Part shown: piece by piece, positions 10,521-18,684 of the stretch | How the letters are laid out: every line of letters begins with the position of its first letter | Position numbering within the stretch: position 1 is the first letter of the stretch | Assembly: GCF_009728835.1 (NCBI RefSeq) | Contig: NZ_CP033455.1 | Location: 642,493-679,962 of the forward strand | DNA from: Ehrlichia ruminantium | GTDB lineage: Bacteria > Pseudomonadota > Alphaproteobacteria > Rickettsiales > Anaplasmataceae | Length of the DNA stretch: 37,470 nt | Direction: 5' to 3' | Program-made: the position numbers and the translations under genes | Notes under the pieces: generated by a model | Told to the model about the DNA's origin: nothing | Seen by the model: only the letters and a program-made list of their open reading frames with translations | Databases searched by the model: none

Positions 10521-10860
10521 ATTATGTCAACAAAATTGCACACGCATTTTGTGTCTTGCTAACATTTTCCACAGAAAAAAATGGAAAAAGTATTTTTCTC
10601 AGATTCTGGATCAACTGCTGTTGAGGTAGCCGTGAAGATGGAAGTACAATTTTATTATAGTATCTGTGATGTAAACAAATGCCTTTTACTTTCTTTAATT
10701 AACAGCATGTTATTGAGGTACTATTAGATGTATATTAATATTTGAAGAAGTATTCATGGAGAGAAATAGAAATCTTATAATTTGAAATGTTGTAATGCGC
10801 AAGAAAGACCATATTTTGAAGACATAATACAACATTGTTCTGTAAAATGTATAAAATTAC
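10521..10860 (+). pseudogene. Degenerate inverted partial copy of bioA
   Basis: The plus strand encodes a ghost of BioA residues roughly 85-190, in the opposite orientation to the intact gene. The clearest part (10551-10768) reads KKMEKVFFSDSGSTAVEVA followed by NKC, nearly identical to the intact protein. A two-base deletion before the Lys-Lys pair breaks the frame, and in-frame stops follow. The nucleotide match continues through a diverged version of the YHGDTMGCMS and IHGN segments and fades by about 10860. It has neither start nor C-terminus. I infer a segmental inverted duplication of bioA followed by decay, or a relic of an ancestral rearrangement. Confidence 0.85.
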
Positions 10861-10938
10861 ATACACAAGAAATGCATACTTTACAGATTACCGAAGAAGA
10901 AAATAAACTCTATAGGATTATGTAACGCAAAATTTTAA

Positions 10939-11061
10939 GACTTTACCAACGATCCTCAACGACTAATTAATAAGTTGGGAGAATTTGAAGTAATTGCAAA
11001 TGACACTCTATGTAAACTACACTTTGTACTTTATATAAAAAAGAAATGTATTTGTTATTGA
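10939..11061 (+). pseudogene. Short open fragment, possible gene remnant
   Basis: A 40-residue open stretch without a start codon (contains NDPQRLINKLGEFEVIANDT), just downstream of the bioA ghost. Its residue composition looks more like real protein than the surrounding DNA does. I do not recognise the family. It could be chance. Confidence 0.25.
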
Positions 11062-11142
11062 GTAAACTGATGTGTAATTTGTTTTGGATAAAATTGAGGA
11101 TAATATTACGTGTATTTATTATTTTGAATTAATTAAGTCTAA

Positions 11143-11170
11143 AACATTACGAGGAATATGTTGTAATGTT
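11143..11170 (-). terminator. Possible terminator downstream of the terminase gene
   Basis: An 8-bp perfect inverted repeat (11143-11150 with 11163-11170, 12-nt loop) about 40 nt past the terminase stop. A short T-run follows on the minus strand. The stem is weak and the call tentative. Confidence 0.3.
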
Positions 11171-11211
11171 ATTTTATAAGTATAATTTACGATTTAGAAT
11201 CCTGCTAATGT

Positions 11212-12627
11212 TTATAGTGTTTTTACAGAAACATTATGCATAATGTTGTTATAAATCCAATCTAGGTATTGAGTCATACTATCTACTTGATCATCATTTT
11301 GTGTATTGGGAAATGATAATATTTCCTGTTCAAAGTCACTAAGCCATGAAGCATCATATGGTAAAAATACTTTTCTGGATTCAAATATGGGAATTATTTT
11401 ATAAAATCTGATTAGTTTATTAATTGTGGGTATAATGTCTATAATGGGTATTTTACTTATGTTTCTTAATTCTTGGATTAGTTGTATTCCACTTGCTTTA
11501 TTTTCTATAAGAATAGCAGTTGGTTTCCAACGGTTTGCTAAATTTATTAGTATTTGCTTTAATGATTGATATTCTAATTTTTCTTTATATATATCAAGTA
11601 AGAAGAAACAGTTATTTGTATAAGACCATGTTGTACATATGCTATAATCACTGTTGTCATTAGTACAAGAAGCTGTATCCCAACTTTGAGTTATATTTGT
11701 ATTGTTGTGGTTATATAATGTTTGATCATATCTTTGAAGCCATATGTACTTGATGATACCACTTGATAGAGTGATAGGATTTTGTTGATACTGAGCTGCA
11801 AAAGCATAAGACCCTAATTCTGATTTTAGTTCATTGATGTATTTTTTTCCATACTTCCAATATAGTAATTCACCTTCTTTTCTTGTATGTAGGATATTTT
11901 TTATTTTTTTCTTATATTTAAATTTCCATGGGTAAGCAAGTGAATATATTATGTGTTTTTTTTCTGATATCATGGGAAATGATAATACATGCCAGTTATT
12001 GTATAGCTTTTTCGATAGTAAGTATCCAGTCAAATCTTCTGTGTGTAGCCTATGCATAACAATTACAACTACACTATGTTTTCTGTCGTTTAATCTAGTC
12101 ATAAATGATTGTTCAAACCAATTACATACGCGTTGTCTATATGTTTTACTCAATGCTTGTAAAGGATTCATTGGATCATCTATAATTAAAAAATCTCCGC
12201 CTTCTCCTGTTATGCTTCCTCCTACTGATGTTGCGAATCTATATCCCCTTTGTGAAGTTTGAAATTTTTGTTTGGTATTTTGATCTTTTGATAATATTAC
12301 GTGTGGAAATAGATTTTTATACCATTCTGATTGTAGTATATGTCGATTATCTAGAGATAATTTTTCGCTTAAGGTTTGAGAATAACTTGCAACTATGATT
12401 CTTGCTTGGGGATTTAGTGCAAATATCCAAGATGGCCATGCTATACTGACACATATAGATTTTACAAATCTTGGAGGCATATTAATTATTAAGCGGTTAA
12501 TTTTTCCGTTTAGTGCAGCTTCTAATCTATCTGCAATTACTTTAATGTGCCAATTATTAATAATCTGGTTGGCAGGTGAAACTGTATGAAAGCATAATTT
12601 TAGAAAGCTAAGGAAATCATGAGGCAT
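11212..12627 (-). CDS. Phage / gene-transfer-agent terminase large subunit
   Basis: A 471-residue packaging motor of the terminase large-subunit family: an N-terminal ATPase that drives DNA into a prohead and a C-terminal RNase H-like nuclease that cuts it. A Walker A-like element, PPRFVKS, spans residues 51-57 with Lys56; the usual form is PPRxGKS, so Val stands where Gly is normal. ASYSQTLSEKLS follows, and Walker B FLIIDDP has acidic residues at 150-151. The nuclease domain begins at SWDTAS (Asp317) and ends with a conserved acidic cluster, NDDQVDSMTQYLDW. It is full length for the family. It sits downstream of the tail genes, the reverse of normal phage order. From memory, E. chaffeensis has a phage-like gene (ECH_0660) in a comparable position, which may be the orthologue. 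No capsid, portal or protease gene is nearby, so a packaging role for virions is doubtful. Confidence 0.9.
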   Translation of the reverse strand: MPHDFLSFLKLCFHTVSPANQIINNWHIKVIADRLEAALNGKINRLIINMPPRFVKSICVSIAWPSWIFALNPQARIIVASYSQTLSEKLSLDNRHILQSEWYKNLFPHVILSKDQNTKQKFQTSQRGYRFATSVGGSITGEGGDFLIIDDPMNPLQALSKTYRQRVCNWFEQSFMTRLNDRKHSVVVIVMHRLHTEDLTGYLLSKKLYNNWHVLSFPMISEKKHIIYSLAYPWKFKYKKKIKNILHTRKEGELLYWKYGKKYINELKSELGSYAFAAQYQQNPITLSSGIIKYIWLQRYDQTLYNHNNTNITQSWDTASCTNDNSDYSICTTWSYTNNCFFLLDIYKEKLEYQSLKQILINLANRWKPTAILIENKASGIQLIQELRNISKIPIIDIIPTINKLIRFYKIIPIFESRKVFLPYDASWLSDFEQEILSFPNTQNDDQVDSMTQYLDWIYNNIMHNVSVKTL

Positions 12628-12840
12628 GGAGTTGTATTGGAATATTTTGAAAAATATATTGTTTTATTTTTTACAATTTGATGTGTGTAGTATATGTTAC
12701 TTTTATTATATGTTGTTAAATAGAAAATGTAAGATCAATGGTATTTTTTAATGATGTTATATATAAGATGTATACTAGATCTAATGATTTATCCTATCAG
12801 ATGTGATTCTTAAGACAAAGGTTGTCAGTTTAAAATTAAG

Positions 12841-13077
12841 TTAAAGTAGTATATAACTTAACTGTGATTCAAACTTTACATTAATCCCTACACATGAACC
12901 AACTGTAAGCTTATCATTAATATCATTTCTTACAATATAAGAATATAGCAAGTTTGAGTTCGTATTAATCAATCTTCTTGTATACTTATTATTATTAATA
13001 CCATGTTGTAAGATATTACCAGGTAATGAAAAATCATGGGCATTGCTTACTGTAAGTATAAAATAAGTTATAGCGTA
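12841..13077 (-). pseudogene. Start-less 78-residue frame, possible exported or beta-barrel protein remnant
   Basis: An open frame on the minus strand ends at a TAA at 12841 and begins after a stop at about 13078, without ATG, GTG or TTG in the right place. Its first part reads like the end of a signal peptide (TYFILTVSNAHDF). The last ~30 residues alternate polar and hydrophobic positions (LTVGSCVGINVKFESQLSY) as in an outer-membrane beta hairpin. I recognise no family. Either it is a truncated gene whose start has been lost or the open stretch is fortuitous. Confidence 0.35.
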
Positions 13078-13937
13078 TTATATTATGATTAAAACATATA
13101 ATTTGCTTGTAGTAATTTGTCTATTATAGATAAACTGATAATTACAATATTTTATAATTAGCACTCTAATACATAGTACTTACAGCCTTGCTCAATACTT
13201 GATTAGTACAGGTATACTGTATTAATATAAATTAATAACGTTATATTTATGAATACACTATGCATAACTTATTGTATATGTAGATCATAAATATATGATG
13301 ATTTTTAAAATATGTATATTTATTAAATAATAAAAAATAACAAGATATACATATAAATTGCTGTGTTATTAAGCATTTTGTATATATTGTATACAATACA
13401 CTGCAACATAGTTACTTAAGAAATACCAAAATAATGGTGTAAAAATATACTACATTAATACTACAGGTACATATAAATTATGTGTGTTTATGTTGTTCTG
13501 TGTATATTAAGTTATGAATCTATCCATTTTGTATTGTCTTGATTTCTAGAGGTGTTGTTATATCTTTAATGTTTTAGTATGAAATAAAACTGTAAGAATA
13601 TATAAATGTGGTGTTACTGTAATTATTACTATTGTTTTTATTGTGATAGCAAATTTTAACTTTTAAGTTAAGAAATTTCCTGTATATGTCTATATATATT
13701 CTGTAATATAGTATCTAAAAAGCTATTTTGATATACTATATTATTATGATAAAGAATAGAACTTTACTGTTTGATAAAACATATAAATTTACTAGTAATA
13801 CTAAATTATAATACTAAAAAAGTGGAGTTTGCAGAAACACTAATGCTATAGGTAATAATGAATGCTTAATGACATGGTGTGTAGTAAGAAAAACTCAGGT
13901 TATCCAATTTTATAGTATATATTTTTGTCAAGTACTA

Positions 13938-14097
13938 TGAAAGAATAAAAAACTATAAACTTTGTTATGTGTAACACACGAGAAAGAAGTTTATTAATTG
14001 TAAAAATTATTGTTACTTATAAAGTAGTAAAGTTTAGGTTATGTATGTACTAATACTTTAATGTCAAGAATAAGGTTGAAACAGTGTCAGAAATATA
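13938..14097 (-). repeat. Dispersed ~155-bp intergenic repeat, copy A (inverted)
   Basis: The reverse complement of this stretch closely matches 32523-32684 and, somewhat less well, 32695-32835. It includes the shared segments AACCTTATTCTTGACT and TTTATAAGTAACAATAATTT. The match to copy B is about nine bases in ten by eye, with a few indels. No coding potential is seen in any copy. Confidence 0.85.
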
Positions 14098-14464
14098 TAG
14101 AATTCTTTATTATTATTAAATACAAGATCTGTAAAGGTTGAAGTATTAAATAAGAATATCACAATGTTAGCAGTGAAAATTAATAGTTTTGCTTAAGATA
14201 TTACATGATAATTATCTATGTAATAACAAAATAATTTTAGTGTAAGATCAAAGAGTATAGATGAAAGAAATATAAATCTTATAGTTTTTTAAGATTAATT
14301 GTATAAAAGATTTATGATAATTTATTTATAGGAATAACAGTATTGCCTTTTAAATATCTTATCAGATATATACAAAAAGTGTTGCTCTTAAAACTATCTC
14401 TAATGCTTTTAATTCTACTAAACTTTATTTAATTTTTGTATTGTATTAATTTGTAGATAATTAG

Positions 14465-15013
14465 CTACCGTGGCATTAATGTTAAATTTGAAATTCTAAA
14501 ATCATTATTGTGATTTTTGTATTTTGTTTTTTTTAAGTCATTTATTGTAATATTGTATATGATTAAATTGACATCTAACAATAGAGATGGTACAGGTAAT
14601 ATTAGTTTAAGTAAAAGGTTTAACAGCTTTAAAAAATTAATTTTTTTTTTTGATTTATAGCCAGATTTCTTTTTAGCTTGAGAACCTCTACCAAACTTTT
14701 TTGCGTCTCTTATATTTGAAGTGATGGTTTGTCCAGCACGTTGTGTTGGATCCATTTGATGTGCAATAGTTGACATCAATAAACTTCTAATTTCTACTTT
14801 AATGTCTTTTTTTACTGTATTTAGTGTTAGATGTCTTTTATTTATTGCTATATATTTTTTTTTACTTATACTCCTTGATACGTTTTTACATTTATATAAA
14901 TTTTGTTTTAGTTTTTTTAGTTCTACATGTACATATCTTAGTTTTTTTAAGTCATGAGACTTATTAATAAATTGATGTATTTTTTTTATCTTTAATTTTG
15001 ATGGGGACAGCAT
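14465..15013 (-). CDS. Basic hypothetical protein, paralogue of the adjacent 191-aa protein
   Basis: A 182-residue, very Lys-rich protein in the phage-like cluster, about 120 nt downstream of its paralogue. Residues ~82-110 carry a conserved block, AHQMDPTQRAGQTITSN then DAKKFGR (Met87). It is shared almost word for word with the neighbour at 15132-15707. Helical, charged N-terminal regions also align (a D-x-KKL segment near the start). After the block come a Lys/Gly-rich stretch and a hydrophobic Leu-rich segment of about 20 residues. I do not recognise the family. Position suggests a role linked to the tail genes upstream; composition suggests nucleic-acid or membrane association. Both are inferences. 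No strong ribosome-binding site precedes the ATG. Confidence 0.7.
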   Translation of the reverse strand: MLSPSKLKIKKIHQFINKSHDLKKLRYVHVELKKLKQNLYKCKNVSRSISKKKYIAINKRHLTLNTVKKDIKVEIRSLLMSTIAHQMDPTQRAGQTITSNIRDAKKFGRGSQAKKKSGYKSKKKINFLKLLNLLLKLILPVPSLLLDVNLIIYNITINDLKKTKYKNHNNDFRISNLTLMPR

Positions 15014-15131
15014 CTGTTATGCTAATTGTATAGGGTATGATAAATACTAATATATTAGTGTAAATCTTTTCTTAATCTAAATATTAAGTATTTTCTTTAA
15101 TAAGAATATTTAATACTTTAACATACTTAAG

Positions 15132-15707
15132 TTACCGGTTTCTGCTTTGTTCATGATGGTTATTATTAGATAACATATTAGACAAATATTGTGGTTTATA
15201 TTGTGTTTGAGAATTTTCTTTATGTTCAATGCTATCTTGAGTTATTGCTACACTCAATATCAATTTAATTTGATTTACAACCATTTTTAGTAATGCTGTT
15301 ATCATGTTTGATGAATTATTTCCTTTTATGGGTCTACCGAATTTTTTTGCATCTTTATTATTTGATTTTATGGTTTCTCCTGCTCTTTGTATAGGATCCA
15401 TCTTATGTGCAATTACTGATTTTAAAATGTTAAGTTGTAACTTTATATTGTCTTTGATTTTTTTTAAGTTAGCATCAGCAACGTTAGATTCTGGTTCTTT
15501 ATCTGATTTGTTTGCATTATGAGATTTATGATTATTACTTTTGTCATTTGGTTCTTCATGTTTTATATCGGAAATATTGTCTAATAATGATCTATCTCTC
15601 GTGAGTTCAATTAATGTAGAGATTTCTTGCTGTATTTTACAAAGCTTTTTATGATCGTTGCAGTTATCTATCATTTTGTATATTAATTTTTCTTGTTCAT
15701 GTATCAT
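15132..15707 (-). CDS. Hypothetical protein with conserved MDPxQRAG block, paralogue of the 182-aa neighbour
   Basis: A 191-residue protein lying 57 nt downstream of the major tail protein gene. Residues ~98-126 hold AHKMDPIQRAGETIKSN then DAKKFGR (Met103), matching the next gene downstream. Before it lie a helical, charged N-terminus and a polar low-complexity linker (about residues 50-80, rich in Asn, Lys, Ser, His, Asp). After it comes a mildly hydrophobic helix (residues ~135-155). The shared block between two otherwise diverging tandem copies implies selection on it. The function is unknown and I recognise no named domain. Its position corresponds to the genes that follow the major tail protein in gene transfer agents, but similarity to any of those is not visible. 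Confidence 0.72.
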   Translation of the reverse strand: MIHEQEKLIYKMIDNCNDHKKLCKIQQEISTLIELTRDRSLLDNISDIKHEEPNDKSNNHKSHNANKSDKEPESNVADANLKKIKDNIKLQLNILKSVIAHKMDPIQRAGETIKSNNKDAKKFGRPIKGNNSSNMITALLKMVVNQIKLILSVAITQDSIEHKENSQTQYKPQYLSNMLSNNNHHEQSRNR

Positions 15708-15763
15708 GATTATTAAAATATATTAAATTAACTTAAAATCTTTAGAATAGTAAATGATTTGTA

Positions 15764-16153
15764 TTAATAATTATTAAAAAGTACTTTTTCAGTACTAATT
15801 AGTGTTGTGTTAAAATTGTCAAAATTATTTGGTTCATAGTATCTTTCGTATGTTTCTATGATACATTTTGTTGATATTATTTCTTTTTTATTGATAGTTA
15901 TTTTGAATTCTGCAATTTCATTCTTAAAGGAAAATATTTGTAGTAGCTTATCTGCATATGAATAATCTATAATTCCTGAAATTTTAAAAATGATATATTT
16001 GTTTCCTGAATTGCATAGGACGTTTTTCCATCCCGATGAGGAGATATTTTTTGTATATTCATTTTTGTTATGTAAGCCCATTTTTAAATTTTTTATATTA
16101 TTAAGAGGGATGAATTTATTGTTAGGGTCTTTAATTTGCAATAGTATTGACAT
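15764..16153 (-). CDS. Phage major tail protein, TP901-1 / GTA gp9-like
   Basis: A 129-residue beta-rich protein resembling the TP901-1-type major tail (tube) protein, the subunit that polymerises into the tail tube. Supporting features are the family-like length, the SGWKNVLCNSG segment early on, a mixed polar/hydrophobic strand pattern, and a C-terminal part around KCIIETYERYYEPNNFDNF similar to the region preceding the last strands in this family. Gene order is strong support: it directly follows a tail-terminator-like gene and overlaps it by 23 bp, as gp8 and gp9 adjoin in gene transfer agents. A GAAAG element sits a short distance before the ATG. It is short for the family, so it may be minimal or decayed. 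Confidence 0.7.
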   Translation of the reverse strand: MSILLQIKDPNNKFIPLNNIKNLKMGLHNKNEYTKNISSSGWKNVLCNSGNKYIIFKISGIIDYSYADKLLQIFSFKNEIAEFKITINKKEIISTKCIIETYERYYEPNNFDNFNTTLISTEKVLFNNY

Positions 16154-16541
16154 GGTTTTCTTTCGCTAAAACAGTAAAAATTAAGAGTGCATGAATAGAT
16201 TCTTTGTTCTGGTTTATATTGGAACTATATTCTGGAATAATTTTATATTCAAACTTAGGTGAATTGACTTGATAATTTACTAATTTGTTAATAATAATAC
16301 TTGATACTTCATATAGTGTATCGAGGTGATTGCTATAAACGTTGCATAGTATTTGTACTTTCAATATGTTTTTATTGAATGTAGTTAATGTTTTCAAATT
16401 ATTTATTTGTACATTTACATATGGCAATGATACTTTATTAGGTGTAATGTCATATATATTAGTTATAATTTTACTTAGATCTCTGTGTGATTTTAGTAAC
16501 TTCAGGACAGAATTGTAAATTATTTGTGTTGAATCTATCAT
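16131..16541 (-). CDS. Tail terminator-like protein (DUF3168, GTA gp8-like)
   Basis: A 136-residue protein with the layout of the DUF3168 tail-completion family, which caps the tail tube at its junction with the head. An N-terminal helix (STQIIYNSVLKLLKSHRDL) is followed by a strand-rich core (LPYVNVQINNLKTLTTF), a long helix (DTLYEVSSIIINKLVNY) and a final strand pair. Its start overlaps the upstream stop by 4 bp (ATGA) and its end overlaps the next gene by 23 bp, so translation is probably coupled across all three genes. Its place between an adaptor-like and a major-tail-like gene fits gp8. Family assignment is from pattern and context, not from a conserved catalytic motif. Confidence 0.72.
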   Translation of the reverse strand: MIDSTQIIYNSVLKLLKSHRDLSKIITNIYDITPNKVSLPYVNVQINNLKTLTTFNKNILKVQILCNVYSNHLDTLYEVSSIIINKLVNYQVNSPKFEYKIIPEYSSNINQNKESIHALLIFTVLAKENHVNTIAN

Positions 16542-17092
16542 AGCACCAATTTTAATTCACGAAATGGGGAATATATGTCTTTTATGAATGTTAAAAGATT
16601 AGTATTTTCTGATTCTCTATTTTTATATGCCACAGCTACATGATGCAATATGCCATGTTTAATCTGTGCAGGTATTAATGATGTATCTGTATATCCTGCT
16701 TCGTAGAGAATTTCTATTCTATTAACATTAGCTTGAGTATGAAATAGAATGTGTGATAGTGCTGTATCTACATAGTATTGTTTTTTATCTATCAATTCTT
16801 CAGATCCGTTGGTATGTATTATTTTGACATAGTTGACTTTAATTATTGGATTGAATGGTAATTGTATTTTTCTGGGGATATGTCCGTTGCAAGAAATCTG
16901 CCATATTTGTCTCATTAATGATTTTTCAATATACCATTGTGCATATTCAGATGCTATAGCAATTAAATTATTAATTAGTTTATCATCTGCATTATTATTT
17001 ATGCGTAAAAATGATTTTGCTTCTGATAGCGTAATAGGTGAAGACATAGGTGTAGATTTACGTGTAATGCACAATATAGAACTTTCTAGCAT
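16538..17092 (-). CDS. Head-tail connector/adaptor protein (phiE125 gp8 / GTA gp6-like)
   Basis: A 184-residue protein of the phage head-tail connector family (called the phiE125 gp8 family in databases, and gp6 in the Rhodobacter gene transfer agent). It forms the adaptor ring below the portal. The N-terminal signature is clear: TLSEAKSFLRINNNADDKLI, then a helix leading to SEYAQWYIEKSL. Later segments LPFNPIIKVNYVKI and RIEILYEAGYTD..IPAQIKHGILHHVA are also typical. I choose the ATG at 17092 because GGAG lies six bases before it; a GTG at 17104 is in frame but has no such site. The gene is coupled by a 4-bp overlap to the tail-terminator gene. No portal or capsid gene lies upstream. Confidence 0.82.
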   Translation of the reverse strand: MLESSILCITRKSTPMSSPITLSEAKSFLRINNNADDKLINNLIAIASEYAQWYIEKSLMRQIWQISCNGHIPRKIQLPFNPIIKVNYVKIIHTNGSEELIDKKQYYVDTALSHILFHTQANVNRIEILYEAGYTDTSLIPAQIKHGILHHVAVAYKNRESENTNLLTFIKDIYSPFRELKLVL

Positions 17093-17143
17093 ATAAAACT
17101 CCACGATTGTTATGGTGTATATGTGTTTTGATAATTTTTTTAA

Positions 17144-17524
17144 TTATAGGATAAAGCTTTCTATTATGTTTGAGGAAATTTTATTAAATATTTTAATAAT
17201 TAGATCTTTATCATTCTTATTTAGTGTTTGTAGACTGTTAGAATTAAGCAATTGATTTACAAGATATTTATTAAGTTCTTGTACATTATGTGAATATACT
17301 TTTTTGATTAGTGATACTAGTTCTTCTTCTAAAGTCTGTTGAAAATATGTCAGGAAGTTAGATGTTATGTTTTCCATTTTATTTTCAAATTTTGTTTGGT
17401 ATTTTGTGATCATCTCATCAAGTGTTTGATTAAATTCAGTTAGATTTTTTTGTTGTATAAAATCTGGTTTGTTGTGATTAAAGGTAGTTGTCATATAATA
17501 AATAATAATTGGTATTTGGTACAT
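17144..17524 (-). CDS. Small helical, coiled-coil-like hypothetical protein
   Basis: A 126-residue protein predicted by eye to be almost wholly helical, rich in Asn, Lys, Leu and Phe, with heptad-like stretches (about residues 25-60 and 65-110). No family is recognised. The start at 17524 is supported by AGGAA six bases upstream; an internal ATG at 17494 gives a shorter form without a good site. It lies 51 nt before the connector gene and on the same strand, so it is probably the first gene of the phage-like transcription unit. In gene transfer agents the capsid gene sits here, but this protein is far too small and unlike a capsid. Confidence 0.62.
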   Translation of the reverse strand: MYQIPIIIYYMTTTFNHNKPDFIQQKNLTEFNQTLDEMITKYQTKFENKMENITSNFLTYFQQTLEEELVSLIKKVYSHNVQELNKYLVNQLLNSNSLQTLNKNDKDLIIKIFNKISSNIIESFIL

Positions 17525-17718
17525 TATATATTCCTAATTTGGCATTAAGGAAGCAGTTTATTGATATTATACTTGTTTGAATATTTAGAAGATCTATCAA
17601 GGATATTACACAATATAAGTAGAATTTTGTTGAAATTTGTTCAGCAAATTTTATAATGAATTTTGTATTTATGGTTTTTGATTATTGTAAATTTTTTTAA
17701 TCTGTAATGCATTAGTAT

Positions 17719-17810
17719 GGAGAGATGGCCGAGAGGCTGAAGGCGACGGTTTGCTAAACCGTTATACGACTTAAATCGTATCGGGGGTTCGAATCCCTCT
17801 CTCTCCGCCA
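17719..17810 (+). tRNA. tRNA-Ser, anticodon GCT
   Basis: A class II tRNA. The acceptor GGAGAGA (17719-17725) pairs with TCTCTCC (17800-17806). The discriminator is G and CCA is encoded (17808-17810). The anticodon loop TTGCTAA gives GCT, decoding AGC/AGU serine. A long variable arm forms from TACGA with TCGTA, and the T loop is TTCGAAT. The gene lies 43 nt before rpmJ on the same strand. Confidence 0.96.
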
Positions 17811-17853
17811 TGTTGTTGTTTATTGTTAGAAAATATTAATTAGTAGGGAAAAA

Positions 17854-17982
17854 ATGAAGGTTATTGGGTCGTTGAAATCTGCAAAAGTAAGAGATAAGGG
17901 TTGTAGGGTTGTACGTAGGAAAGGACGTATTTATGTTATAAATAAGAAAAATCCAAGATTTAAAGCTAGACAAGGGTATTAG
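17854..17982 (+). CDS. rpmJ: 50S ribosomal protein L36
   Basis: A 42-residue basic protein beginning [20 protein letters not shown] and ending with [14 protein letters not shown], the alphaproteobacterial L36 pattern. L36 binds 23S rRNA in the large subunit. Only one Cys is present, so this is the zinc-free (C-minus) form. GGGAA precedes the ATG at a suitable distance. The gene follows tRNA-Ser directly and may be read from the same promoter. It lies outside any ribosomal operon, as is common for rpmJ in this class. Confidence 0.96.
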   Translation: MKVIGSLKSAKVRDKGCRVVRRKGRIYVINKKNPRFKARQGY

Positions 17983-18684
17983 CAGTATAATAAGGATAGT
18001 ATTAAGTTATACTAAATATGTAGGTATAATATTTGTGTAATTTCTTATGTATCAATAGGTAGCTATATTTAGTTGTATATAATCAGTATCTATTATATTA
18101 GTTTAGGTTTTTTATATCTGCCAGACTATATAGGATTATTAGGTTTATTGTAATGTAAAGTTATTTAATGTTATGTACGTAACCGTTATGTGATTTGTTA
18201 TTTTATACTCAATTATAATAATGCTGTTGTTTTTTACTTTAATAAATGTAAGTTATATTTACTAATTCTCATTAATTTTATGTAGTAAGTAATATCTAAA
18301 GTTCTTTCATAAATTTCCTGATGTATTATTGTATACTAATTATATATTTTTAATGATGGTATAAAATTTTGTCATTATGAAAGGAATAGCAATGTGAAGT
18401 TTAATATGTTTTATAATAATTGATTTCTATGTAAGGAAAAAATTATAAAGATATAAGTTATTTTTTATATGATTTAGTATCAGAGACTTTTAATTAAGAA
18501 TAAAGTTATTGTTCCAAATTTATTAATTTAGTGGTTATTGTTAAGTAGTGAAAAATTTATTTATTGATTTATTAAATGGTAGTTAAGAGTTGGTATTAGG
18601 ATTTTTGGGTAGTAAAGTGTGATTAATAGCACGAACATAAGGGCTAATAAGTAAAGAATAGCTGTAATCATATATATAAATAGG
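17983..18684. other. Intergenic region between convergent rpmJ and rpoH, no gene seen
   Basis: About 700 bp of AT-rich DNA. All frames are interrupted. A short weak inverted repeat just after rpmJ (about 17998-18015) could be a terminator, but it is only six base pairs. Nothing else was recognised. Confidence 0.45.

Larger units (their letters stand above)
12628..14464. other. Long intergenic region between terminase and the basic paralogue pair
   Basis: About 1.8 kb without an intact gene. It contains an open remnant at 12841-13077 and one copy of a dispersed repeat at 13938-14097, both listed separately. The rest is AT-rich with frequent stops. In a complete gene-transfer-agent cluster this strand would carry further tail genes; I see no trace of them. 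Confidence 0.5.

Noticed and set aside
15304-15522. A plus-strand frame over the 191-aa paralogue gene
   Set aside because: The minus-strand protein has a paralogue with a conserved block, so the minus frame is the coding one.
17144-17524. The 126-aa protein as a GTA capsid or scaffold
   Set aside because: Position is suggestive, but it is too short and wholly helical, unlike an HK97-type capsid.
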